From an uncultured Pseudomonadales bacterium (GTDB lineage Bacteria; Pseudomonadota; Gammaproteobacteria; Pseudomonadales; Pseudohongiellaceae): DNA of 64,000 nucleotides. The stretch lies in NCBI GenBank assembly GCA_949372635.1, contig CASIAB010000002.1, positions 274,677 through 338,676 on the forward strand. The letters are read 5' to 3'. Positions 1 to 8,678 of this stretch are shown piece by piece. The notes beneath the pieces were generated by a model that saw nothing but the letters and a program-made list of their open reading frames with translations, was not told the origin of the DNA and made no database searches. The translations under genes and the position numbers were made by a program. How positions within the stretch are numbered: position 1 is the first letter of the stretch; every line of letters begins with the position of its first letter.

Positions 1-2
1 AC

Positions 3-323
3 TACTTCAAGGATATGGTAGACGCTACCTTCGAGGGTAGCTTCAACGACGCGAATGATTCCTCGCGTCTATTCCTAGCCCCCGGCATGGGCCACTGCGG
101 TGGTGGCCCCGGCCCAAACAACTGGGACAAACTCGTTCCACTCGTAGACTGGGTAGAGAATGGCATAGCACCCGAATCACTAACAGTGACGCATAGCACC
201 GACGGCGACATCGACGATGAGCGGCCACTCTGCACATTCCCACAGCAGGCTAGATTCAGCGGCCCTGCTGGTGGAGAGAACAATCCAGACAATTGGATTG
301 CCGAAAATTTCAGCTGCCAGTGA
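3..323 (+). CDS. Tannase/feruloyl esterase family protein, C-terminal end (5' truncated by window)
   Basis: The open frame runs in from the left edge and stops at 321-323, so only about the last 106 residues are present. The visible part carries the family's C-terminal signature: a P-G-M-G-H-C-x-G-G-P-G-P block holding the catalytic histidine, then L-V-D-W-V-E-N-G with A-P-E-S, and finally R-P-L-C followed by P-Q-x-A-R-F-x-G. These are typical of the tannase and feruloyl esterase family (PF07519), secreted serine hydrolases that cleave aromatic or short-chain carboxylic esters. The nucleophile serine would lie outside the window. The exact substrate cannot be told from this fragment. The ATG at 15 is internal and is not the start. 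Confidence 0.85.
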   Translation, partial: YFKDMVDATFEGSFNDANDSSRLFLAPGMGHCGGGPGPNNWDKLVPLVDWVENGIAPESLTVTHSTDGDIDDERPLCTFPQQARFSGPAGGENNPDNWIAENFSCQ

Positions 324-540
324 ACAGCGTCATGCCCGCTTCCTCAGAAACAATTCTCGTTATATTTTTGCAGCAGAGCAGTGGCGCCAGGAAATTCAGA
401 ATAATGAACTAGCTTATTTATATCTTGAAAAAATTATTCAAGATGTCGAAATTGATAAGATAAATAGCAATTCACTATTAGTGAGCCTAATAACAAATTG
501 GCCATGGACCACGATCTTGTCTAGGAGCCTAGGGCCTGCT

Positions 541-1155
541 TTAAACGGTTTTCATATTCGGTTGGTATCTTTTTGACCAGGTGAGCCAGCCAAAAAAGAT
601 AATGACTATGTACACAGCAAACAGTATTGCGGTGAAATACAGCTCACGATCGATATACAGATAGATTGAAATAGAATCAATCACTAGCCAATAGATCCAG
701 TTTTCCAATATCTTGCGCGTCACCATATAGGTAGTAACAACGCTTCCCCATGTCGTCAATGAATCTAAATATGGCAGTTGAGCATCGGTTCCAGAATTCA
801 GCAGATACCCTGATATAAAGGTAAGCAAGGCGATAAGGGTTAGGGCTGTTAAATGCTGCCGCATACTCCACATCGAAACCTGTAAGTTCGTCGAACCGTC
901 CTTGGCGCTTCGCCACTGATACCAGCCGAAGACTGCCATGGCAATATAGTAAACTTGCAGACCAGACTCCATATAGAGATTCACGCCCCAGAAGATGTAC
1001 AAAAAAATGAATGTAGAAACGCTGGCTGCTAACCAGCAAAGAATATTTTCTCTGACCGCCAGAACAAGATAGGCAATCGCAAACACTACTGCTGATAATT
1101 CCAGCAATGAATTTAGCAGGAATTGCTCCCCGACAGTGTTCAGAAATTCAATCAC
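541..1155 (-). CDS. pnuT: PnuC/PnuT-family transporter, probable thiamine importer PnuT
   Basis: This is an integral membrane protein of the PnuC family (about 200 residues, several hydrophobic helices). It has the family's W-x-x-A-x-x-S-T segment and F-G-W-Y-Q-W-R motif, and a later L-T-T-W-G-S-V-V-T-T-Y-M block. PnuC proteins carry nicotinamide riboside. The PnuT subgroup carries thiamine and is recognised by its place in TPP-riboswitch operons, as here. The frame opens upstream at a TTG at 1197 with no clear ribosome site. I prefer the GTG at 1155, which overlaps the previous gene's stop by 8 bases, follows a GGGG-type site and gives 204 residues. It is the last gene of a three-gene unit. 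The thiamine assignment rests on context, while the family is clear. Confidence 0.82.
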   Translation of the reverse strand: MIEFLNTVGEQFLLNSLLELSAVVFAIAYLVLAVRENILCWLAASVSTFIFLYIFWGVNLYMESGLQVYYIAMAVFGWYQWRSAKDGSTNLQVSMWSMRQHLTALTLIALLTFISGYLLNSGTDAQLPYLDSLTTWGSVVTTYMVTRKILENWIYWLVIDSISIYLYIDRELYFTAILFAVYIVIIFFGWLTWSKRYQPNMKTV

Positions 1156-1408
1156 TTGAGAGACCCCGGAGATCGTCTCCCAGTAGTTTGATAACAAAAA
1201 TACTTTTACCGTATTTCTCCCAGCTTAGCCTAACCTCAACTTTCAAAAGATCCATTATCAGCTCATAGTTACCATAGAGCTGCGTCGAGAGGTCATTACG
1301 TACCACCGCGACCTCGGGGTATCGCTGCACTCTTTCGATAAATTCCTTAATAGCGGGGATATATTCATCTTTCAATGGATAGAGGCTTATATCAACTGAC
1401 GCTTTCAT
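1148..1408 (-). CDS. Small thiamine-binding-fold protein (DUF77/YkoF-like)
   Basis: This is an 86-residue protein with no signal peptide. Its opening V-D-I-S-L-Y-P-L-K and its alternating beta-strand and helix pattern resemble the thiamine-binding DUF77/MTH1187/YkoF-like family (PF01910), whose members bind thiamine or its HMP moiety. The ATG at 1408 overlaps the TGA of the receptor gene (ATGA), so the two are translationally coupled, and its own end overlaps the transporter gene. It sits between a TonB receptor and a PnuT-type carrier behind a TPP riboswitch. A role in binding or handing on thiamine or a precursor is therefore likely. Whether it works in the cytoplasm as a chaperone or sensor is not shown by the sequence. 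Confidence 0.7.
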   Translation of the reverse strand: MKASVDISLYPLKDEYIPAIKEFIERVQRYPEVAVVRNDLSTQLYGNYELIMDLLKVEVRLSWEKYGKSIFVIKLLGDDLRGLSSD

Positions 1409-3489
1409 AACTGGACCTCATAGCTAACTCCAACCATTCGTGTTTCACCGAATTGAACATAGGGCTCAGGGGCGTATCCTTTTCTTGGATCATTGCCGAA
1501 CTCCCCAAAGAAGAACCCCCTAACAGCGTAGTCTTGGTTGGTAAGATTACGTCCCCAAAAACTCAGGGTCCATTGTTCGCTAGAATAGCTGAGGTTCATA
1601 TTTAACAGCTCATAGGGATCGCTTTGTATGTTATGACTGTCGGAAAAATAGAAATCATCTTTCGCATCGAGTGAAACTGAAAGAGACCAGGCACCTAGAC
1701 TATAATCAGCTGCAAAATGTGCCATATATCCCGGCGCATGGGCTTGATCACGTCCTGATAGATCCTGATTTGCAGAATTCACAAAAGAGTCAAAGGTCGC
1801 ATCCAACAACCCTAAACTGGCTGTTAGACCCAATTGCTCTGAGGGATACCAAACCGCTTCAAATTCTACACCGTTATTTGTCCCTTCGGCCGCGTTACCT
1901 ATGAAATCGACAAATTCAGTACTTCCGTTGGCACGAATTCTTCCAATGGAACTCTTTACCTGCTGTTCGTGCCTATCATCATGAAACCAAGCCGCTTTAA
2001 GATATAATTTGTTTTCGAGTAAACTCGATTTAATTCCCATTTCATATTCAACTAGGAACTCTTCGCCAAACTCTCGTAAATCTGCATCCAATGTGCCATC
2101 GGTATTAAACCCACCGGCCTTATATCCCCGAGCAATACTGGCGTAGGCTATGGTATTTGAATTTAAAAGGTACTTGGCAGCAACTCTACCGCCCCATAGA
2201 GTTTCCGTGGGCGAAAAGCCAAGCAATTCTGAGTCTCTATAAATCGTGTCGCGTCTTTCGACTCGCAAACCTGTTTCCAGGGTAAGTTTTTCACTAAGAG
2301 ATGAATCCAATTGGAAGAAGACCGCGGCAGTATCAAAATCGTAGTCGCTACGAAAGTCAGAAGCGAGGAAGGTGTACTCTCGCTTCAATGACTCACTGCT
2401 TTTTAATGTGTACACACCGAACAGCCAGTCGGTTGAATCGGCAAACAGCCTGCTACTATCGTTGGATAGGAATCTGAACTCCAGACTCTGAGTTTTCCTA
2501 TCACGGATGTAATTGTCTCGTGACATATAGCCATCTGGGTGTATGCCTGCAAAGGTCCAGTCCTCATCGTAACCATATTCCATATCGGAATCGGCGAGAC
2601 CCACGATGAGCTTTAAATCAAAATTATCGAGTTGCCAGCTACTGTCAATGGCCAATGCAAGAGATTCTTGTTGGTCCTGACCTGGCTCATCAGAGAGCGT
2701 GGTACGTGAATTATCCAGAGTAAATGCATCGTAACCGTTATCGATATCGACGTGGGACAGAGAAAAATTCAACTGCCAATTGGCAGACATTTCTGCGCTT
2801 AATTTCCCACGAATGGATTGTTCGTCTTGTGAATTATTTCTCTTTGTTCGCAGAAATGAGTTTTCATAGTATCCATCGGATCGATGGCTCCCCACCGCCA
2901 ATCGAGCACTAACGCTTTCGGTAACCGGCCCGGTTACCACTGCCGTAATCGCTTGTGTATTGTAATCTGCCGCGCCGAGTTTCAAACTCGCTGCAAACTG
3001 ATCCTCTGGATCGTGAGTCTTGACGTTGATCAGGCCAGCTAGCGCATTGGCGCCGTATCTCGTTCCCTGAGGTCCACGCAGTATTTCAACCTGCTTAACA
3101 TCCAGCATGGTAGCAATGGTGGCCGCGCCGCTAAAATCTACATTGTCCACGAGAAAGCCAACCGAGGGATTGATGGGTGCTACAAATTGACTACGCTCGC
3201 CGATGCCCCGGATCTGGAAAAAACGCGCGCGATTTGACCCAGAAGCATAGTTAACATTGGGAACGGCGTTCGCCAACTCCTCAAAATGCTGGGCTGACCT
3301 AGATTTTATAACTGCTTCCGTCATCACTGTGACGCTAGTCGCCATATCCAACTCACTTCTGGCTCTAAAATCTGCTGTAACGACGATTTCTTCAATGGCA
3401 TTTTCTACGGCCGCAGCAAGACCTCGCGTGGAGCTCAGAAGGGCGACTAAGAGTAAGGCTATAGTAGGTTTGTAAAAAGCATTAGACAT
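1405..3489 (-). CDS. TonB-dependent outer-membrane receptor, probable thiamine uptake
   Basis: The protein has 694 residues when started at the ATG at 3489, which follows a GGAG site; an in-frame TTG at 3501 is less likely. It has an N-terminal signal peptide, a TonB-box-like E-E-I-V-V-T-A segment, and a plug domain with I-R-G-I-G-E-R-S and the E-I-L-R-G-P-Q-G-T-R-Y-G-A-N-A-L-A-G block. A long beta-barrel follows, with the Y-A-S-I-A-R-G-Y-K-A-G-G-F-N motif, and it ends in V-Q-L rather than the usual terminal aromatic. The TPP riboswitch directly upstream and the PnuT-type gene downstream point to thiamine or a thiamine derivative as ligand, an arrangement known for thiamine TonB receptors. 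The specificity is inferred from regulation, not from the receptor sequence. Confidence 0.85.
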   Translation of the reverse strand: MSNAFYKPTIALLLVALLSSTRGLAAAVENAIEEIVVTADFRARSELDMATSVTVMTEAVIKSRSAQHFEELANAVPNVNYASGSNRARFFQIRGIGERSQFVAPINPSVGFLVDNVDFSGAATIATMLDVKQVEILRGPQGTRYGANALAGLINVKTHDPEDQFAASLKLGAADYNTQAITAVVTGPVTESVSARLAVGSHRSDGYYENSFLRTKRNNSQDEQSIRGKLSAEMSANWQLNFSLSHVDIDNGYDAFTLDNSRTTLSDEPGQDQQESLALAIDSSWQLDNFDLKLIVGLADSDMEYGYDEDWTFAGIHPDGYMSRDNYIRDRKTQSLEFRFLSNDSSRLFADSTDWLFGVYTLKSSESLKREYTFLASDFRSDYDFDTAAVFFQLDSSLSEKLTLETGLRVERRDTIYRDSELLGFSPTETLWGGRVAAKYLLNSNTIAYASIARGYKAGGFNTDGTLDADLREFGEEFLVEYEMGIKSSLLENKLYLKAAWFHDDRHEQQVKSSIGRIRANGSTEFVDFIGNAAEGTNNGVEFEAVWYPSEQLGLTASLGLLDATFDSFVNSANQDLSGRDQAHAPGYMAHFAADYSLGAWSLSVSLDAKDDFYFSDSHNIQSDPYELLNMNLSYSSEQWTLSFWGRNLTNQDYAVRGFFFGEFGNDPRKGYAPEPYVQFGETRMVGVSYEVQL

Positions 3490-3555
3490 GAGTCTCTCCA
3501 AAATTTAATTTAAGAGACCCGGTATTATTTGGACGTGTGATGAGATGTGGTATGC

Positions 3556-3650
3556 ATCCTTTTCCTACGCCGGTATTAACCGGATCAGGTTCTAGGGTTG
3601 ACTGGCTCTCGCCAGAATCTCAGGTCAATTGACCACCCCTAAGGAACTGG
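3556..3650 (-). promoter_or_regulatory. TPP riboswitch (THI element)
   Basis: Read on the minus strand, the conserved THI-box pieces occur in order: CTTAGGGGTG, then CTGAGA, then ACCC, then GAACCTGATCCGGTTAATAC, then CGGCGTAGGAAA. Arms such as CCGG/CCGG and CTGGC/GCCAG can pair. This is the thiamine pyrophosphate riboswitch consensus almost base for base. It ends about 70 bases before the receptor's start codon and should repress the receptor, DUF77 and pnuT genes when TPP is plentiful. No run of T after a hairpin is obvious before the ATG, so control by hiding the ribosome site is more likely than termination. Confidence 0.95.
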
Positions 3651-3910
3651 GGCTAGTATAGCATTGGCTTAAGCAATTGTTAGAGAGATTTTTCCGGGGA
3701 TAGTAGGCGGTATGGCTTAGCAGCTGGCAACTCCATAGCCATGATCAATGGCACACGAGTAAAATTGGTAGTGGACTCTAGCAGTTACCAATCGACTTTC
3801 TTGCAGCTGGCTGTTATCTCTATTAGGAGTTATTTTTTACAGTTTTTTAGTTATCATCACTGCAGAAATAGCCTTCATGGGAACTATAGCGGTACACAAG
3901 AGTTATTGTA

Positions 3911-4432
3911 ATGAGCACTGAAATATTAGTTATTACGGGCCCTGAATCTTCAGGGAAAACTACCCTTGCAACCCAGCTTGCTAATTACTGGAAAACACCT
4001 CTTGTTGCAGAAGCTGCCAGAGATTATCTCAAAGGAAACGGTTCTTATCAGCAACACGACTTATTAGAAATTGCCAAGCAACAACACAAACAGGAACTAA
4101 CGGTTCTTTCTCACTTGCCAGAAAGAATTATTTGCGACACTGATTTGCTGGTTATTATGATCTGGAGCGAAGTGAAGTATGGATACTGCGACTCGTGGAT
4201 TTATAGTACTTTTGAAAGCAACATCAAAAAAAATAATTTTTGCAGGCATTATTATTTGTGTGATTCGAATATTCCTTGGCAAGCCGATCCACGCCGAGAA
4301 AACCCGCACAACCGCGACGAATTATTCGATCTATATCTTAAAAAGCTTAAAGAGTACGAATTGGACTATAGAATAGTAAAAGGCAAGCCACGACAACGTT
4401 TACAGCAAGTTCTGGATAGTTCGGATTCGTAA
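3911..4432 (+). CDS. NadR-like P-loop nucleoside kinase (possible thiamine kinase)
   Basis: This 173-residue P-loop protein has the Walker A motif G-P-E-S-S-G-K-T-T near residue 10, then E-A-A-R-D-Y, then I-C-D-T-D as a Walker-B-like strand, and a P-W-Q-A-D-x-x-R-E-N block. These match the ribosylnicotinamide kinase domain of NadR. The nucleotidyltransferase and DNA-binding domains of full NadR are absent. The ATG has a weak upstream site. It is divergent from the TPP-riboswitch operon that ends in a PnuT transporter. PnuC works with a kinase that traps its cargo, so this enzyme may phosphorylate thiamine or nicotinamide riboside. The fold is clear, but the substrate is an inference. Confidence 0.78.
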   Translation: MSTEILVITGPESSGKTTLATQLANYWKTPLVAEAARDYLKGNGSYQQHDLLEIAKQQHKQELTVLSHLPERIICDTDLLVIMIWSEVKYGYCDSWIYSTFESNIKKNNFCRHYYLCDSNIPWQADPRRENPHNRDELFDLYLKKLKEYELDYRIVKGKPRQRLQQVLDSSDS

Positions 4433-4459
4433 TAATAATTGGGATAAAACTAATTTCTA

Positions 4460-4948
4460 CTAGATCTTCATTTCCTGAACTTTAGTTTTCAGTGCGTTTT
4501 TATGCTGCTCCAATTTATCGGCGACTGACTCATCAAATGTCCCAATGATTTCCGCCGCCAAGATTCCTGCATTCTTAGCGCCATCCAAGGCAACTGTTGC
4601 CACTGGAACTCCGGCAGGCATTTGCAATATAGACAAAACAGAATCCCAGCCATCGATTGAATTCGTAGATTTAATGGGAACACCAATCACCGGCAGAGTG
4701 CTTACAGCGGCAACCATGCCCGGCAAATGAGCAGCACCGCCGGCACCGGCAATAATCACAGTAAAGCCCAAAGCTCGCGCATTTTTCGAATAGTCCATCA
4801 TCGACTCTGGAGTCCGATGAGCAGATACCACTGACATTTCATACTCAATATCAAATTCCTTGAGGATTTCAGCTGCAGCTTCCATGACCTTAAGATCAGA
4901 ACTGCTGCCCATAATGATGCCAACTTTCGAATTCTGCATATTTGTCAT
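4460..4948 (-). CDS. purE: N5-carboxyaminoimidazole ribonucleotide mutase PurE
   Basis: PurE converts N5-CAIR to CAIR in purine synthesis, in the cytoplasm. The 162-residue protein has the expected G-S-S-S-D near the N terminus, the S-A-H-R-T-P catalytic motif, [11 protein letters not shown] and P-V-I-G-V-P, and full family length. The ATG at 4948 overlaps the purK stop (ATGA), so the pair is translationally coupled. Residue choice looks closer to Bacteroidota PurE than to the enterobacterial type, and the coding DNA is AT-rich compared with genes further right. Confidence 0.97.
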   Translation of the reverse strand: MTNMQNSKVGIIMGSSSDLKVMEAAAEILKEFDIEYEMSVVSAHRTPESMMDYSKNARALGFTVIIAGAGGAAHLPGMVAAVSTLPVIGVPIKSTNSIDGWDSVLSILQMPAGVPVATVALDGAKNAGILAAEIIGTFDESVADKLEQHKNALKTKVQEMKI

Positions 4949-6084
4949 GCTAGTACTTTGATCGCCTTTTTAACCAATTGAACTTTCTCTTTCAGTGCGT
5001 TCATATCATCATCAAGAATTATAATATGGCCCATCTTTCGATGAGGCTTAGTGATTTTCTTACCATATAGAATTAGTTTTGAACCTTCGATTTTCAGTAG
5101 CTTTTCCAGGCCTTCATATATTGCTGGTCCAGTATAACCTTCTTCACCCAAAAGATTCACCATTGCTGAAGGCTTAGTAATCTTAGTTACACCTAAGGGC
5201 AAACCAAGAATAGCGCGAAGATGTTGTTCATACTGAGAAGTGTCATTAGCACTAATTGTTTGATGGCCACTGTTATGAGGCCTTGGCGCTACTTCATTTA
5301 CCAGTACTTCACCTGTCTTAATGACGAACATTTCTACCGCTAAAAGCCCTACAATATCAAGATTTGTGATGACTTTTCTAGCAAGCTCTTCGGCAGTTTG
5401 CTGAATCTCTTTTGACAATGAACTTGGAGCAATCAAATAATCTACCAAATTATAGACAGGATGAAATATACACTCAACTGCAGGGAATACGGCAATTTCT
5501 CCCAGTGAGTTTCTTGCAGCGATTACAGAAATCTCAGTTTCAAAATCAATAGTTTTTTCCAGCAGCCCATAATCATCAAAAGCCTTATCTATATCTGCTA
5601 CGCTCTCCAAACTTAATACACCGCCTCCATCATAGCCTCCCTTCCCCAGCTTATTAAAAGCAGGCAGAAACTCTGCATTGGCTTTAATATCTTTACGATT
5701 ATTCACCAGAATAAATTCAGCAGTAGGTATATCGTGATCAAGAAAAAATTGCTTCTGAACCCGCTTATCCTGAATAATCTCTATCACACTCGGTTGTGGA
5801 TAAACAGAGATGCCTTCACGCTCCAGTTGGTAGAGCGCGTCAATATTAACGTTTTCAATCTCAATAGTAATCAAATCAACATGCTTTCCAAAAGCATAGA
5901 CAGTCTCATAGTCTAATAGAGACCCCTGTGTGTATTCGCTCGCCAAACCACTGCAAGGACCCTCCTTGCTAGGGTCAAGCACACAGGTATGCAAATTGAA
6001 ATTAGGGCAGGCCTGCAGCAGCATTCGACCAAGCTGTCCGCCACCAATAATGCCTAGTTTGAAGTCTTTATAGAACGCTTTCAT
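4945..6084 (-). CDS. purK: N5-carboxyaminoimidazole ribonucleotide synthase PurK
   Basis: PurK is the ATP-grasp ligase that makes N5-CAIR from AIR, bicarbonate and ATP. The 379-residue protein starts with the dinucleotide-like [12 protein letters not shown] and has Q-D-K-R-V-Q-K-Q-F. It then shows [22 protein letters not shown], and the ATP-grasp end [13 protein letters not shown]. It lies upstream of purE in the same transcript. The spelling of several blocks (for example I-T-I-E-I-E-N-V-N) is what I expect from Bacteroidota PurK, which suggests transfer together with purE; this needs a tree. Confidence 0.96.
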   Translation of the reverse strand: MKAFYKDFKLGIIGGGQLGRMLLQACPNFNLHTCVLDPSKEGPCSGLASEYTQGSLLDYETVYAFGKHVDLITIEIENVNIDALYQLEREGISVYPQPSVIEIIQDKRVQKQFFLDHDIPTAEFILVNNRKDIKANAEFLPAFNKLGKGGYDGGGVLSLESVADIDKAFDDYGLLEKTIDFETEISVIAARNSLGEIAVFPAVECIFHPVYNLVDYLIAPSSLSKEIQQTAEELARKVITNLDIVGLLAVEMFVIKTGEVLVNEVAPRPHNSGHQTISANDTSQYEQHLRAILGLPLGVTKITKPSAMVNLLGEEGYTGPAIYEGLEKLLKIEGSKLILYGKKITKPHRKMGHIIILDDDMNALKEKVQLVKKAIKVLA

Positions 6085-6721
6085 GCTTGTTAAACGACTT
6101 TTTAAGGGGAAAGCAGGGCATCATAGCAAAAAACATCGCTACAGACCCATTTCCGGGAGATAAATCTGGACTCCGTGACTTCTAAAGGACAGACTCAAAA
6201 TCAGCTTTGCTTGCTCCTTCAATGGCTGATTATCTTCATCATTACTACTGGCGTCACTCGCTTACCAAACACTTAGCATAAGTATGCTCGTATTTCGTCC
6301 CATATTTACGTGAATCTGGCCAATCGAATACCGACCTAGAAAGAGCACTAATATGTTGTCAAAGCTCTCGAATAATCCGACGCAAGCTTAACTGAAAGAA
6401 GCACCTGCCGACCACATTACCAATGCATAGCGAATGAAAGCATAGACTCCAATTTACGTCGCTGTTATTTTTCTTATATTGCCATGCCACCCTACCTTTC
6501 CCTTCTTGCGCATTTATAGAGCGTCCAATTTGGACTCGTTTACGAGTCTCGTTATAATGTGATGGTGTGCAGCTGACATAACTATTGTTGTGGCTTCCAG
6601 GAGAAGCTACGTGCACATCGGCGGGGACAGGTTGATTTGTTGGATATGGACGCGTTTGAAGCTGTGCTGTCTTCAATAAATTCTAGCGTCATCTGAATAT
6701 ACACATGAAGAGGCAGGAACT
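6085..6721. other. Intergenic stretch without a recognisable gene
   Basis: There are 637 bases between the purK start and the next small gene. Both strands were read. A minus-strand open frame covers 6359-6676, but its composition is random-looking and it has no good start site. The left part should hold the purKE promoter. No convincing terminator, repeat or attC-like site was found. Confidence 0.5.
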
Positions 6722-7144
6722 ATGAAATACGTCTATTGGTTTTTAGGACTATTAGTTGGAATACCAGTCCTGCTCATTGGAATTCCTATTGCCGCTTCTG
6801 AGCTCGGGGGAGAAGTAGTGACTTTGGAGAGGGCCGAAGAAGATGGCGAGTCTAACCGAATTCGAATTTGGATTGTTGATAACGATGGTGCATCCTGGAT
6901 AGAGCATGGGGGTTCAGAGTCCTATTGGATGGATCAACTGAAGATCTCAAACGATGTGGTTTTAGATCGCGCAGGTCAATCCCAATCTTACGAAGGCACT
7001 CTAGATCCAGACTCACACGACCTCTACCATGACCTTCGTAGGCAAAAGTATAGCTGGGCCGATCAGCTAATAGAGGTGTTTAGTGGTGGTCGCGAAAGCT
7101 GCGACGGGATCCCGGTTCAACTTCGCTTATCCAATGACGCTTAG
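6722..7144 (+). CDS. Membrane-anchored protein resembling DUF385/nitroreductase-type split-barrel proteins
   Basis: This 140-residue protein opens with one hydrophobic helix (residues about 4-26) that anchors the rest. The soluble part has G-E-V-V-T-L, then R-I-R-I-W-I-V-D-N-D-G-A-S-W-I, and R-A-G-Q. That spacing resembles deazaflavin- or FMN-dependent nitroreductase-like split-barrel proteins (DUF385 type). An AGGCAGG site precedes the ATG. No cofactor-binding residue can be fixed by eye. It stands alone, 80 bases before the next small gene. The fold is a tentative guess, and the protein is best treated as a conserved hypothetical membrane protein. Confidence 0.6.
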   Translation: MKYVYWFLGLLVGIPVLLIGIPIAASELGGEVVTLERAEEDGESNRIRIWIVDNDGASWIEHGGSESYWMDQLKISNDVVLDRAGQSQSYEGTLDPDSHDLYHDLRRQKYSWADQLIEVFSGGRESCDGIPVQLRLSNDA

Positions 7145-7223
7145 CATTCAGTTGAAGTGATAACAGTGCATGTGCGTTGAGCACTTACTAATAAAGGCGT
7201 TATATCCGGTAAAGAAAATAATT

Positions 7224-7496
7224 ATGAATTTGGAAAAATCTAAAAAGAGAATATCTAAGAAAGCCAAAATGGGATTTCAGGGCTATCCAACGATTGAAAT
7301 CACCTATTCGGGGCCAAACACTTGCTCGGCAAACGGAGTTCTCCTTGAGCTTGTCGCTGCAGAGGGGGCGCAGCCACAAACCGAAAGATTTACCACTGCA
7401 GGTGATATACGAGAGGATGAGACTATCCAATCTGCAATAGTAAAAATGATAGAAAGATCGGGAGCGCAATCAGTTCTTTTGAACGAAGGCGTCTAA
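7224..7496 (+). CDS. Conserved hypothetical protein, small, cytoplasmic
   Basis: With the ATG at 7224 the product is 90 residues; the frame is open back to 7170, but the extra 18 residues look unlike a protein start. It is a soluble protein with a basic N terminus (K-K-R-I-S-K-K-A-K), then F-Q-G-Y-P, A-E-G-A-Q-P-Q-T-E-R-F and G-D-I-R-E-D-E-T-I-Q. The ordered, low-complexity-free sequence and these blocks look like a small family I associate with Proteobacteria, but I cannot name a function. It shares no operon partner of known role. Confidence 0.6.
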   Translation: MNLEKSKKRISKKAKMGFQGYPTIEITYSGPNTCSANGVLLELVAAEGAQPQTERFTTAGDIREDETIQSAIVKMIERSGAQSVLLNEGV

Positions 7497-8079
7497 TCAA
7501 GCGATACTGCTTAGTAATCTAAAAGAACAGAGAGACTCGATCCAAATTCAACGCACACTAACCCCTCTTGGCCAAACGTCTCACTGTTTAGGCGCTCTGT
7601 GTCTTGGGATACAAACTTGTCTCTAATTTTAGTCTAAGAGATCTGGGCTTCTATTAAACGCTATATTTATAGGCATGACTTTTACGTCTGCCGCTACGAC
7701 TAATGATTCAAAGACAATGCGTACATTTTATGAAGTTAACGAGGGTTCAGGCTTATTCGGACTTCGACACCCATAGAATTCTGCAAGTTCACAGCTCATG
7801 ACTATGCGAAATACTAGCTCTCTATGCTATCCGAGCCTATAGAAATAGACGAATTCACGCTAGCGGCCTCTCTTAATTACGCGATAATACTTTTTACGAA
7901 TGCAATCATGTATACGCTTTTACTGGAAAATCAGTATCCCTAGATCATTCGGTCAGTCGGAGTTTACGATTGAGAAAGGCGAAATTAGTGTTTCTGTAGT
8001 ACTTAGATTGTCGATAATTGATTAGAATACAGCACACAATCAACCCACAAGCACTATGTGCGCATAATGAGTATTAGAA
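7497..8079. other. Intergenic stretch without a recognisable gene
   Basis: There are 583 bases with stops in all frames. I see no protein remnant, no hairpin with a T run and no repeat. It is AT-rich and could hold a decayed gene or regulatory DNA. Confidence 0.5.
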
Positions 8080-8349
8080 ATGGCTGAGTGTATTAGTTGT
8101 AGCATTGAAGTTGAGAGCAAAGAAATGGATGCAGGAAATCGACTGCTTCTGAGCTGCAAAAAATGCGGAACTTACGACATTTCCCGACCTGCAATTAGCA
8201 GAGTGAAAAGAAATCGAGCCGATATGCGAAGATTTGTTAACGCACTCAGCCGGGCACGCAAAAACAGCAAAATTCTATCAGTAATGGTCGTGCCACGAAT
8301 TGGGATAAAGTTTGAAGTGGGTGGCGAAGCTCCATCACAATCAGGTTAA
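8080..8349 (+). CDS. Small zinc-ribbon-like hypothetical protein
   Basis: This 89-residue protein has a C-x-x-C pair at residues 4-7 and a second C-x-x-C pair (C-K-K-C) about 20 residues later, the spacing of a small zinc ribbon. A basic stretch with several R-x-x-R repeats and a hydrophobic beta-rich end follow. Such proteins may bind nucleic acid, but nothing here shows that directly. It is isolated between two gene-poor stretches. The start ATG has only a weak ribosome site. I do not recognise the family. Confidence 0.5.
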   Translation: MAECISCSIEVESKEMDAGNRLLLSCKKCGTYDISRPAISRVKRNRADMRRFVNALSRARKNSKILSVMVVPRIGIKFEVGGEAPSQSG

Positions 8350-8678
8350 TCTAAGAGAGTTCCATGGGAAAGCTAATTGCCACTATTGCACCATAGTATA
8401 GCGCTATGCTTTTCACTATCGACTGCCACTACTTCGACAAGCTAGCGGCCAGCGTTGTTTAGTTCGATCTTCTATTTTGTTTCTTATATCCGATGGCGTC
8501 ATTTTCTGAAATTCATCTTTTATCTACCTTTAAACAGAGTCGCTTTATAAGCGCGCAGCCCCAAGACAGCGGTCATACGTTCCTATTTCCCTCAGTTAAT
8601 GGTAATTTCTATCACTAACCTTACTTAATCTAACTGCTAGCACTAGCCTTATAAAAATAAACGCGCCAAGAGGTAACT
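8350..8678. other. Intergenic stretch ahead of the quinohaemoprotein cluster
   Basis: These 329 bases hold no recognisable gene. They must contain the promoter for the CHRD and quinohaemoprotein genes; the AGAGGTAAC just before 8679 serves as the ribosome site. No clear operator was seen. Confidence 0.5.

Noticed and set aside
217..576. Plus-strand open frame overlapping the tannase end and the pnuT end
   Set aside because: It overlaps two well-supported genes, and its sequence has no family resemblance or start signal.
6359..6676. 105-codon open frame on the minus strand
   Set aside because: It has no ribosome site, random composition and no recognisable motif, in an otherwise non-coding stretch.
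6085..8350. Possible integron cassette array (small genes separated by non-coding spacers)
   Set aside because: I looked for paired attC core sites (GTTRRRY with RYYYAAC) between the small genes and found no convincing set; an integrase gene is also absent.
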